Shown: positions 23,631 to 30,840 of the stretch, in pieces
How positions within the stretch are numbered: position 1 is the first letter of the stretch
Layout: the number at the start of each line of letters is the position of its first letter
From: an uncultured Clostridia bacterium
GTDB lineage: Bacteria; Bacillota; Clostridia; Peptostreptococcales; Anaerovoracaceae
Length of the DNA stretch: 64,000 bases
NCBI GenBank assembly: GCA_934281605.1
Contig: CAKQXD010000003.1
Span: forward strand, 124,001 to 188,000
Direction of reading: 5' to 3'
Position numbers and translations under genes: made by a program
Notes under the pieces: generated by a model
The model's database searches: none
What the model was told of the DNA's origin: nothing
What the model saw: the letters and a program-made list of their open reading frames with translations, nothing else

Positions 23631-24893
23631 CTACTTCACTCCTTTCTTTTCCAGGTATGCAATCATCGATGCTGCAGCTGCCTTACCTGCTGCTACTGCT
23701 TCAACAACAGTCTTGCCACCGTTTACGATGTCGCCTGCTGCGAAGATCTTTTCTACATCGGTTTCACCTGCTTCGTTTGCAGCGATCGTTCCCTTTTCAG
23801 TCAGCTTAACGCCAGCAACTGCTGCCATATCTTCAGCTTTCTGTCCAGTAGCGAATACGATCGTGTCTGCAGAAAGAGTCAGTTCAGCAGCTTCGTCTCT
23901 GAATCCCTTGAATTCAACAGCTTCTACCTTACCGTTACCCTTTACAGCTGCAGGAGCCATACCTGTAGTCATGCCGATTCCCAGAGACAGTGCATAGTGG
24001 AATTCAGTCATGTTACCAGGAGCTTCTTCTAATGTTCTTCTGTAAACGATTTTTACATCTTCAGCACCCAGCAGTTTTGCGGATACAGCACAGTCAACTG
24101 CAACGTCTCCACCACCAACTACGAGTACTTTCTTTCCAGGGTTGAATCCTTCAGCCTTGGTTCTTGCTTCCTTCAGGAAATCTACTGCTGCGTAAACGCC
24201 GTCCAGTTCGATTCCGTCGATCTTAGGAAGGTTGTCAGCCCACAGACCAGCACCTACGAATACTGCATCGTAAGCATCCAGGTCAGCAGCCTTTACTTCA
24301 GTGTTGAACTGGAACTTAACACCCAGTCCTTCAACCTGTGCGATATCGTGATCTACAACTGCCTGCGGAAGTCTGCTTGGAACGATTCCATAAGTCAGGA
24401 CGCCGCCAGCCTTTGCTTCTCTTTCCAGAATAGTTACGTTGTAGCCAGCCTTAGCCAGTTCAGCAGCTGCTGCCAGAGATGCAGGACCTGCACCTACGCA
24501 TGCTACGTTTCCAACCTTCTTTTCCGGAGCGGACAGAGTCTTCATGCCATAAGCTTCTTCCTGCTCGATAGCATATCTCTGCAGTTTGCCGATTTCGATC
24601 GGTTTGTCGATTCCGCATCTGCTGCAGGCTTCTTCGCACAGTCTGTCATAAGGACATACTCTTGCACAAGTTCCGCCTAAAATGTTGTTTTCACGGATAG
24701 TTTCAGCTGCGCCTCTATCATTTCTGAATCTGATAGATCTGATAAACTTAGCAGGGTCTGTTCCTGCAGGGCAGCCTTTGCTGCATGGTGCATCATGGCA
24801 CAGCAGGCATCTTGCTGCTTCTTCCATAGCGGTTCTGTGAGTGAATCCAGCTACAGCTTCAGCAGTGTAATTTGCTTTTACTACTTTACTCAA
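23631..24893 (-). CDS. preT: Dihydropyrimidine dehydrogenase, subunit PreT (FAD/Fe-S)
   Basis: 420 residues from a TTG start at 24893, eight bases after GGAGGAGT. The N-terminal Fe-S domain (CLLCHDAPCSKGCPAGTD; GTCARVCPYDRLCEEACSR) is followed by an FAD domain (CVGAGPASLAAAAELAKAGY) and an NAD(P) domain (VLVVGGGDVAVDCAVSAKLL). It passes electrons from NAD(P)H to PreA. Codon use matches preA: almost all Ala codons are GCA/GCT. A terminator-like hairpin separates it from the upstream carbamoylase, so expression may be partly uncoupled from that gene. Confidence 0.95.
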   Translation of the reverse strand: MSKVVKANYTAEAVAGFTHRTAMEEAARCLLCHDAPCSKGCPAGTDPAKFIRSIRFRNDRGAAETIRENNILGGTCARVCPYDRLCEEACSRCGIDKPIEIGKLQRYAIEQEEAYGMKTLSAPEKKVGNVACVGAGPASLAAAAELAKAGYNVTILEREAKAGGVLTYGIVPSRLPQAVVDHDIAQVEGLGVKFQFNTEVKAADLDAYDAVFVGAGLWADNLPKIDGIELDGVYAAVDFLKEARTKAEGFNPGKKVLVVGGGDVAVDCAVSAKLLGAEDVKIVYRRTLEEAPGNMTEFHYALSLGIGMTTGMAPAAVKGNGKVEAVEFKGFRDEAAELTLSADTIVFATGQKAEDMAAVAGVKLTEKGTIAANEAGETDVEKIFAAGDIVNGGKTVVEAVAAGKAAAASMIAYLEKKGVK

Positions 24894-24934
24894 TTTTACT
24901 CCTCCTTACGGCACCTCGCCTTATGGTCTATGAT

Positions 24935-24993
24935 TAAAAAAGCTGCATTCCCCCGATGGCTTTTTATGAAGTCTTGTTGAAATGCAGCTTAAC
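24935..24993 (-). terminator. Terminator-like hairpin between the carbamoylase gene and preT
   Basis: Minus strand: AAGCTGCATTTC ... GAATGCAGCTTTTTT, a 9-10 base stem with a ~35-base loop and six T. A smaller perfect hairpin TGCTGACC/TCCGTCAGCA lies just upstream (25006-25023). With no clear promoter afterwards, this may set the ratio of carbamoylase to PreTA or act as an attenuator. Confidence 0.6.
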
Positions 24994-25034
24994 CAACCAA
25001 TTGTGTGCTGACCTCCGTCAGCAAGATTTAAAGA

Positions 25035-26315
25035 CTAGCCTTCAAATCTTTCGTCAGCCTTCAGCATTGCATTCAGCAGTACAGTAGCACCGTCTGTGCA
25101 GTGTTCAGGCTTAGCGTATTCCGGTTCACAATGGGAAAGTCCGTCCTTAGTCTGAACGAAGATCATTGTGGATGGAAGCATGTAGTTGATGAACTGGGAG
25201 TCATGACCTGCTCCGGAGTGGATCGGCTGGTTGGAAACGCCTGTTTCATCAGCAGCTTCCTGAACGTAGCTTACCAGATCCTTGTTCCATTCTACAGTGT
25301 CTCTCTTCCAGTTTTCTCTGATTTCGCAGTCGCATCCAGCCCACTTCTTAGTGGAGATTTCCTTAACGATATCCATTACCTGCTGCAGTACTGCAGGATC
25401 AGTGTGTCTAACGTCCAGAGAGAATTCTACTCTGTCAGGAATTACTGTATGTACGCATGGGTGGCAATAAATTTCGCCAGTAGTGTAAACCAGTTCAGGT
25501 CTTCCCAGCTTATCTACTTCGTCATGCAGATAGCACAGAGCCTGGGATGCAGCATACAGAGCATCGTGTCTCTTGTTCATAGGGAATGTACCAGCGTGAG
25601 CTGCGAATCCAGTGAAGATCAGGGAGTAGTTGAACATGCCCAGTACGCAGTCAACAACACCGATTTCTTTGTCGTTATCTTCAAGGATAGGACCCTGTTC
25701 GATATGAGCTTCGAAGTTGCACAGGCAAGTTTCAGGGCTCATTCTGTTAGCCTTTTCGCCTTTGTATCCGGATTTTTCCAGAGCTTCGCCGAAAGTCTTT
25801 TCGCTTCCTTCGTGTTCTTCCATTGCAGGAACTGCCATCATGTCTTCATACTTGAAGTTCTTAGCCAGTTCAGGCGGCAGATAGTCGTTACACAGGATTC
25901 CGGAAACCATCATTGCAGGTGGATACAGGGATCCTTCTTCGTTTGTCATGATGTAAGCAGTCATCGGATGCTTATGAGGGATTTTCTGGTCAGCGATAGT
26001 TTCCAGAGCTTCCATAGCACTCATAACACCCAGGATACCGTCGTAGTTACCACCGTTTTTAACGGAGTCACAGTGGGATCCTGCGATGATTCTCTTAGCG
26101 TTCGGATCAGTTCCTGGAAGAGTTGCATAGATGTTAGCCAGGTCGTCTACTTCGATTTCAGCTCCGATAGCTTCCATTCTCTTAACGAACTCAGCTCTTG
26201 CCATCTTAGCTTCCGGAGACAGGGAATATCTTGTGATACCGCCGTGTCCAGCATCTCCGAACTGCGAGAAGGTTTTGATTTTGTCTGTCATTCTTTCTAA
26301 ACTACACTTATACAT
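25035..26315 (-). CDS. M20-family Zn-dependent carbamoylase (beta-ureidopropionase / N-carbamoyl-amino-acid hydrolase type)
   Basis: 426 residues from the ATG at 26315 (AAAGGAGG upstream). Dinuclear-metal motifs: AGSHCDSVKNGG (His-x-Asp), TNEEGS (Glu-Glu) and HIEQGPILE; the lid domain VVDCVLGMFN... is present. Members hydrolyse N-carbamoyl amino acids, N-carbamoyl-beta-alanine or allantoate. Placement in front of preT-preA favours beta-ureidopropionase, which releases beta-alanine, CO2 and ammonia after ring opening. The required dihydropyrimidinase is not in this window. Codon bias is the same as preT/preA. A LacI-type palindrome sits on its promoter. Confidence 0.88.
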   Translation of the reverse strand: MYKCSLERMTDKIKTFSQFGDAGHGGITRYSLSPEAKMARAEFVKRMEAIGAEIEVDDLANIYATLPGTDPNAKRIIAGSHCDSVKNGGNYDGILGVMSAMEALETIADQKIPHKHPMTAYIMTNEEGSLYPPAMMVSGILCNDYLPPELAKNFKYEDMMAVPAMEEHEGSEKTFGEALEKSGYKGEKANRMSPETCLCNFEAHIEQGPILEDNDKEIGVVDCVLGMFNYSLIFTGFAAHAGTFPMNKRHDALYAASQALCYLHDEVDKLGRPELVYTTGEIYCHPCVHTVIPDRVEFSLDVRHTDPAVLQQVMDIVKEISTKKWAGCDCEIRENWKRDTVEWNKDLVSYVQEAADETGVSNQPIHSGAGHDSQFINYMLPSTMIFVQTKDGLSHCEPEYAKPEHCTDGATVLLNAMLKADERFEG

Positions 26316-26350
26316 AACATTTGTCCTCCTTTGTTTGGGTGAAAACCTTA

Positions 26351-26381
26351 TTATGTAATGGCTGTGTAACCAGTTACATAA
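26351..26381. promoter_or_regulatory. Nested palindromic operator at the carbamoylase promoter
   Basis: TGTAACCAGTTACA (26365-26378) is a 14-base LacI-type operator (half-site TGTAAC), symmetric except at the central two bases. It is nested with outer half-sites TTATGTAA (26351-26358) and TTACATAA (26374-26381). It lies immediately downstream of the -10, a blocking position for a repressor such as the LacI protein encoded at 27621-28643. Confidence 0.65.
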
Positions 26382-26382
26382 C

Positions 26383-26413
26383 ATTATAATAACACGTTTT
26401 CAGAATATTTCAA
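26383..26413 (-). promoter_or_regulatory. Promoter of the carbamoylase-preT-preA region
   Basis: TTGAAA (26413-26408) with TATTAT (26391-26386) at 16 bases, or TATAAT (26388-26383) at 19 bases, on the minus strand. The operator palindrome follows directly. Confidence 0.6.
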
Positions 26414-26474
26414 GTCATTTTTACAATTTCCTGCAAAAATGTAATTCTGACAATTTTGGTACGCTATTCTGCAG

Positions 26475-26510
26475 CCTTGCAAAATAGACGCTAGAGCGGC
26501 ATTTGCAAGG
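26475..26510. repeat. Hairpin after the PreA-like gene, without a T tail
   Basis: CCTTGCAAA (26475-26483) and TTTGCAAGG (26502-26510) are perfect inverted arms around an inner CGCTAGAGCG; an outer TTGGTA/TACCAA pair (26456-26461, 26513-26518) extends the symmetry into the stop codon of the gene at 26512. No T run follows, so it is a poor intrinsic terminator; it could stabilise a 3' end or bind a protein. Confidence 0.6.
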
Positions 26511-26511
26511 G

Positions 26512-27621
26512 TTACCAAGCTAGTCGCAATTTTTTGGCAGGGCAGATAAATGTGCACAAACCGCACCCGGTGCAGACCTGTTCATCCACATCGATACTGC
26601 CTTCGCTGCGGGAAATCGCTCCGTATACACAGGACGCGAGGCATTTATCGCAGTTTTCCGTACACGGCACGCTCTGCACCGTGCTTACTGCCGGTTCTAT
26701 CTTCATTTCATCAAACGATTTCATATTGGCGAGAGCTTTGCCGCGGATCTGTTCCACGGAAGAAAGGCCATGGGTATCCAGCCAGTTCTCCAGCTCCTCT
26801 ACGATGCTGGCGATCGTGCCCGGACCTTTGGTCATAACTGCAGTACCCACCTGCACCGCTGAAGCTCCCAGCATCATGTACTCCAGTGCATGCTGTGCAC
26901 TGTCCACTCCGCCGATACCGCAGATAGGGATATCCACCGACTGGGCGATCGCCGCTACCGAAGCCAGTCCCATAGGCCGGATGTACGGTCCGGAAATACC
27001 GCCGTACGTCGAAAGCGCCGGCTGCGCTGTTTCCAGATCCACACCCAGGATCCCCCTGACCGTGTTGATAGCGCTCACCGCTGAAGCCCCGGCTTTCTTG
27101 GCAGCCTTGGCCACCTTAGTGATATTGGTCGTATTCTGCGAAAGTTTGACGATAACTGGAATTTTCACATTGGAAACGACTTCTTTCGTCATGTCGTAAA
27201 TAACGTCGGCGTGAGATGCGATCACCTCAAGCGACTCCATCATCGGGTTGGATACCGAAAGTTCGATGGCGTCCGCGCCGAATTTTTCCATCTTGCTTGC
27301 CAGATAGGCAAGCTCGGAAGCCGTATGGGCTGAAATGCTGGCGATAACCACGCCGTCGTCGCTTTTGGCGATGTCCAGCTCACGCTCCCATCCTTCTATT
27401 TGTATGTCGCTGTACAGCCTGATATTCTGCACACCCATAGAATCGCAGGCAATTCTCGGCCGCACGTCCAGCACCGTATCGCTGACGATGCTCTCCGTCA
27501 CAACGGCTCCGGCGCCGGAGGCGATAGATTTACGCAAAGCCTTCCCGTCCCGGTTCCAGGGTCCTGCCGCTACGATGATCGGGTTTTTTAATTTCATTCC
27601 TAAAAAATCTGTATTCAACAT
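26512..27621 (-). CDS. PreA/dihydroorotate-dehydrogenase-like flavoprotein with C-terminal ferredoxin domain
   Basis: 369 residues. TIM-barrel FMN domain (about 1-310) related to PreA and class 1 dihydroorotate dehydrogenases, then two Fe-S cysteine clusters (CTENCDKCLASC; CTGCGLCTFIC). At the position of the catalytic base, where PreA has NFSCP, this protein has SVSNP: the cysteine is Asn, and no serine replaces it at that exact site. So it either uses another residue or does a different flavin reaction. The ATG shares one base with the stop of the upstream lacI (TAATG), indicating coupled expression. The substrate is not known; a pyrimidine or other cyclic ureide is a fair guess from context. 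Confidence 0.8.
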   Translation of the reverse strand: MLNTDFLGMKLKNPIIVAAGPWNRDGKALRKSIASGAGAVVTESIVSDTVLDVRPRIACDSMGVQNIRLYSDIQIEGWERELDIAKSDDGVVIASISAHTASELAYLASKMEKFGADAIELSVSNPMMESLEVIASHADVIYDMTKEVVSNVKIPVIVKLSQNTTNITKVAKAAKKAGASAVSAINTVRGILGVDLETAQPALSTYGGISGPYIRPMGLASVAAIAQSVDIPICGIGGVDSAQHALEYMMLGASAVQVGTAVMTKGPGTIASIVEELENWLDTHGLSSVEQIRGKALANMKSFDEMKIEPAVSTVQSVPCTENCDKCLASCVYGAISRSEGSIDVDEQVCTGCGLCTFICPAKKLRLAW

Positions 27622-28643
27622 TAAAACATCTCTCCAATCCGTTCTTTATGTCCACACGATTTTCGGATCCGCTGCTTCGTCTGCAAAGTGATCTGCCGCG
27701 GTTTTTCGTTGATTTTCTCTTCGTCTTCGATCAGGTCGAATAAAAGTCTGGCTCCGTAGATGCCCATCTTATGAAAAGGCAGCTCCACTGTGGTCAGCTT
27801 CGGCTCCACCAGATTAGACATCCTGGCGTTGCCGAATCCGGCTACCGCCACATCGTCAGGGACCTTCATCCCCATATCCTTGATGGCGTCCATAACACCG
27901 TAAGCGATGTCGTCGCTGGTCGCGAAGATGGCACGCGGCGGTCCGTCAGCCACCATCTTTTTAGCGCCCAGATAGCCACCTTCGATAGTGTTGTCCACCG
28001 CTTTTATGTATTTATCCTCAACGGCGATGCCGTTTTCCTCCAGCACTTCCTTGTAGCCTTCCAGCATATCATGCGATTCCTGTTCCGGGTCGTTACCGTA
28101 CAGTATCCCGATAGATTTATGTCCGTATTCGATAAAGTTGCGGATCATACCTTCAGCTCCCGCCTTGCAGTCGACCCGTACGGAATTGAATCCCTTGATA
28201 TCTTTATTTTCACCGATCAGAACGATAGGAACTCCGTCCTGTTGTACAGCCTTTAAATTTTCTTCCTGCAGGAATGAAAACATTAAAATGATGCCGTCCA
28301 CCTTTCTGGTGAGAAGCTGCTCGATATATTCGCTCTCGATCCTGCTGTTTTTCTCCACATTGCACATGAACGTAGTGTAACCCTTCTGCAGCGCCACATC
28401 CTCTACGCCCTTGGCGATCTCCATGTAAGTGGAATTTAAGATATGCGGAATGATCAGCCCGATGGTCTTGGTCCTGTTAAAATTTAAACCCTGTGCGAAC
28501 CAGTTAGGCTTGTATTCTGCATCTTCAATGATTTTCTGTATTTTTTCCCGGGTCTTCGGTGCAACGTTTTCCGGGTGGTTCAGCACGCGGGATACGGTGG
28601 CTACCGAAACTCCTGCGGCTTTGGCAATCTGTTTGATATTCAT
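27621..28643 (-). CDS. LacI-family transcriptional regulator
   Basis: 340 residues from the ATG at 28643 (AAGGGGAAGG before it). Classical LacI headpiece at the N-terminus (MNIKQIAKAAGVSVATVSRV, then LNHPENVAPKTREKI hinge helix region) and a periplasmic-binding-protein-like sensor domain. It is first in a two-gene unit with the PreA-like flavoprotein. A LacI-type palindrome at the carbamoylase promoter 1.3 kb downstream suggests it controls pyrimidine degradation. The inducer cannot be told from sequence. Confidence 0.92.
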   Translation of the reverse strand: MNIKQIAKAAGVSVATVSRVLNHPENVAPKTREKIQKIIEDAEYKPNWFAQGLNFNRTKTIGLIIPHILNSTYMEIAKGVEDVALQKGYTTFMCNVEKNSRIESEYIEQLLTRKVDGIILMFSFLQEENLKAVQQDGVPIVLIGENKDIKGFNSVRVDCKAGAEGMIRNFIEYGHKSIGILYGNDPEQESHDMLEGYKEVLEENGIAVEDKYIKAVDNTIEGGYLGAKKMVADGPPRAIFATSDDIAYGVMDAIKDMGMKVPDDVAVAGFGNARMSNLVEPKLTTVELPFHKMGIYGARLLFDLIEDEEKINEKPRQITLQTKQRIRKSCGHKERIGEMF

Positions 28644-28675
28644 GAATTGCCTTCCCCTTTCCACTTGGTATGTTA

Positions 28676-28704
28676 ATTATCTCACTTTTTAGACAGCTTT
28701 TCAA
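28676..28704 (-). promoter_or_regulatory. Sigma-A promoter of the lacI operon
   Basis: TTGAAA (28704-28699), 17-base spacer, GATAAT (28681-28676) on the minus strand, about 30 bases before the lacI start. Confidence 0.75.
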
Positions 28705-28744
28705 GCAGTAATGCACCCGGAAAGCGTGAGAACTCTTTGCAAAA

Positions 28745-28785
28745 GAAAAAGCCTCCCGGAGGGAAGTCCCACTCCGCAAGGCTTT
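28745..28785 (-). terminator. Intrinsic terminator of hisD
   Basis: Minus strand AAAGCCTTGCGGAG (28785 side) pairs with CTCCGGGAGGCTTT, with a two-base mismatch, then TTTC. A CTTTGCA motif follows directly. Confidence 0.75.
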
Positions 28786-28808
28786 GACGGATTTTTAACT
28801 ATATTATA

Positions 28809-30089
28809 CTATTTTTCGTTTTTTTCCATCCGGATTTCGGCTGCTCTGGCGTGACCGATGAGGCCCTCACCTCTGGCCAAATTGGACACCAGCGGTGCGA
28901 TATTCATCATGGCTGCCGGGTTCATGCTCTGATAGGTGCAGGTCTTGAGGAACGTGCCTACCCATACGCCTCCCGTGTAGCGGGCTGCACCCAGAGTCGG
29001 CAGCGTGTGATTGGTACCGGATGCATAATCTCCGAATACTTCTGCCGTATTTCCGCCGATAAACAGGGATCCGTAATTATGCAAAGCGTCCACCGTCCGC
29101 TCCTGCTGCGCCTCCGCCACGTTGACTTCCAGGTGCTCCGGCGCATAGGAATTGGCGTATGCGATGGCTTCTTCCAGATCGTCCGCCAGCAGGACTTCAC
29201 CGAAATCAGTCCAGGATTTCGATGCGATTTCTCTCGTATCCAGCTGCTGCAGCTGCGCTTCCACAGCCTTGATGACAGCCTGTCCAAAGGCTTCATCTGT
29301 CGTTACCACGATACCCTTCGCTTCCTTGTCGTGCTCCGACTGAGCCAGCAGATCGGCTGCGACGATATCCGCGTCTGCGTTACCGTCGGCGATGACCAGG
29401 ACCTCACTCGGTCCCGCTACGAAGTCGATGCCTACCTTGCCGTAGCACTGGCGCTTAGCTTCCGTTACAAAGCTGTTTCCCGGTCCTACGATCAGGTTGA
29501 CCGGCTGGATCTGATCCGTTCCGTAGGAGAACGCCGCGATGGCCTGTGCGCCGCCTACTGCATAGATCTCATCGATGCCCGCGATGTCCATGGCAACCAG
29601 CGTCTTCGGATGGATGCGCTCCGTTCCCTTGATGACCGGGGAGCACGCTGTTACTCTTTTGACTCCGGCCGCCTTGGCAGGGATCCCCAGCATCAGCGCT
29701 GTGGAGTACAGCGGATATCCGCCTCCCGGAACATAGCAGCAGCAGGAATCCACCGGGATGATCCGGTGTCCCAGCAGAATGCCTTCTGCCGGAGAAAAGT
29801 CCCTCAACTCTGCCATCGTCTCTCTCTGAGCCTTTGCAAAAGCCCTGATGTTGGCCGCTGCCTTTTTGATATCTTCGATGTCCTCATCCGGTACTTCCTT
29901 ATATGCCGCTTCGATTTCTTCTCTGGAAATTCTCAGAGACGCTCTGTCGCATCCGTCAAATTTTTGGTTATATTCCAGCAGCGCCGCATCCCCGTTTTCG
30001 ATGACGTTTTCGATGATGTCACCGACGGTTTTACGCAGAACACTGCGATCTTCTTTCGTCCGTTCTTTTGACTTTTTTAACGTTTTCAT
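28809..30089 (-). CDS. hisD: Histidinol dehydrogenase family protein, isolated from other his genes
   Basis: 426 residues, full length. Signature blocks: VPGGGYPLYSTALM, VGPGNSFVTEAKRQCYG, FVAGPSEVLVIAD, and the zinc/catalytic QSEHD and NHTLPT segments. HisD oxidises histidinol to histidine in two NAD-dependent steps. No other histidine gene is in the window and it has its own promoter and terminator. Lone HisD homologues sometimes act on other alcohols, so the name describes the family; activity on histidinol is likely but unproven. Confidence 0.9.
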   Translation of the reverse strand: MKTLKKSKERTKEDRSVLRKTVGDIIENVIENGDAALLEYNQKFDGCDRASLRISREEIEAAYKEVPDEDIEDIKKAAANIRAFAKAQRETMAELRDFSPAEGILLGHRIIPVDSCCCYVPGGGYPLYSTALMLGIPAKAAGVKRVTACSPVIKGTERIHPKTLVAMDIAGIDEIYAVGGAQAIAAFSYGTDQIQPVNLIVGPGNSFVTEAKRQCYGKVGIDFVAGPSEVLVIADGNADADIVAADLLAQSEHDKEAKGIVVTTDEAFGQAVIKAVEAQLQQLDTREIASKSWTDFGEVLLADDLEEAIAYANSYAPEHLEVNVAEAQQERTVDALHNYGSLFIGGNTAEVFGDYASGTNHTLPTLGAARYTGGVWVGTFLKTCTYQSMNPAAMMNIAPLVSNLARGEGLIGHARAAEIRMEKNEK

Positions 30090-30125
30090 GCTTCTGACCT
30101 TCTTTCAGTTTAGTGCTTTATCATA

Positions 30126-30155
30126 ATAATACATAACAATGTTAGGGCTTGTCAA
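30126..30155 (-). promoter_or_regulatory. Sigma-A promoter of hisD
   Basis: Perfect TTGACA (30155-30150), 18-base spacer, TATTAT (30131-30126) on the minus strand, about 40 bases before the hisD ATG. Confidence 0.75.
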
Positions 30156-30197
30156 CAAAACGGGGTAAGTTTTCTTATCAGAAGTGCAAGTTTGTCA

Positions 30198-30752
30198 TTA
30201 TAGACGGGATAAGTTTTCCGATTCGAGGCGGCTGAAATCCTGCAGGACCTGATTCTGGATCCTGGTAAGATTTCGTGAGAGGAAAAATGCCATGATGAAA
30301 GTTATGGAGAAAGCGCCTGCGATGTAGGCACCATCCAAATGACCAATCAGACTGGCAGCACCTAATAACCCCAGTAAAACTCCCGGAATGCTCTGACCGA
30401 AGCTTTTGCAGAAATGCGTTGTCTGCTTGACCAGCTCATCCAGATGATTTTTGACCTCGGCGGTAGGGAGAATAGCTGAATCGTGATCGACTGAACTATC
30501 CCCTTCTTCCGATCGATCAAGCCGCCGATCAAAATCCGTACATACCTCTTCCATCTGTTCCTCGATCCGATTCTTTTTCTTATACCCCACCCCAATAACA
30601 AGGGCAAAGACAGGGATATAGACGATCAGCGAATAGACCTGCTTAAAAGACAGAAACAAGCAATCCACAGAAAACAATGCCAGTAATATGATCGGGATAT
30701 TTCTCCCATACCAGCGCATAAACGACCTCGAGTCTCTTATCAGTTGATCCAT
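30198..30752 (-). CDS. Small four-helix membrane protein of unknown function
   Basis: 184 residues. Two hydrophobic segments at about 18-35 and 38-55, a charged central cytoplasm-like region (about 57-110, KKKNRIEEQMEEVCTDFDRR), then two more segments at about 120-138 and 141-158, and a helical tail. The two halves look like an internal duplication of a two-helix unit (SFMRWYGRNIPIILLALF versus HFCKSFGQSIPGVLLGLL). I do not recognise the family. Start set by AAAGGAG seven bases before ATG; it has its own promoter. Confidence 0.75.
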   Translation of the reverse strand: MDQLIRDSRSFMRWYGRNIPIILLALFSVDCLFLSFKQVYSLIVYIPVFALVIGVGYKKKNRIEEQMEEVCTDFDRRLDRSEEGDSSVDHDSAILPTAEVKNHLDELVKQTTHFCKSFGQSIPGVLLGLLGAASLIGHLDGAYIAGAFSITFIMAFFLSRNLTRIQNQVLQDFSRLESENLSRL

Positions 30753-30794
30753 AACGATACTCCTTTCCTGATAACAGTGGGGTGGTTTCAGTCT

Positions 30795-30823
30795 ATTATA
30801 TCTGATTTTTCCTATTATTGCAA
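30795..30823 (-). promoter_or_regulatory. Sigma-A promoter of the four-helix membrane protein
   Basis: TTGCAA (30823-30818), 17-base spacer, TATAAT (30800-30795) on the minus strand. Confidence 0.8.
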
Positions 30824-30840
30824 ATAGTTTGATTCCGCAG

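Noticed and set aside
22385..26300. Long plus-strand open frames opposite preA and the carbamoylase
   Set aside because: Result of the strong codon bias of the minus-strand genes, which leaves few stops on the other strand.
28851..30071. 406-codon open frame opposite hisD
   Set aside because: Shadow frame; hisD is complete and canonical.
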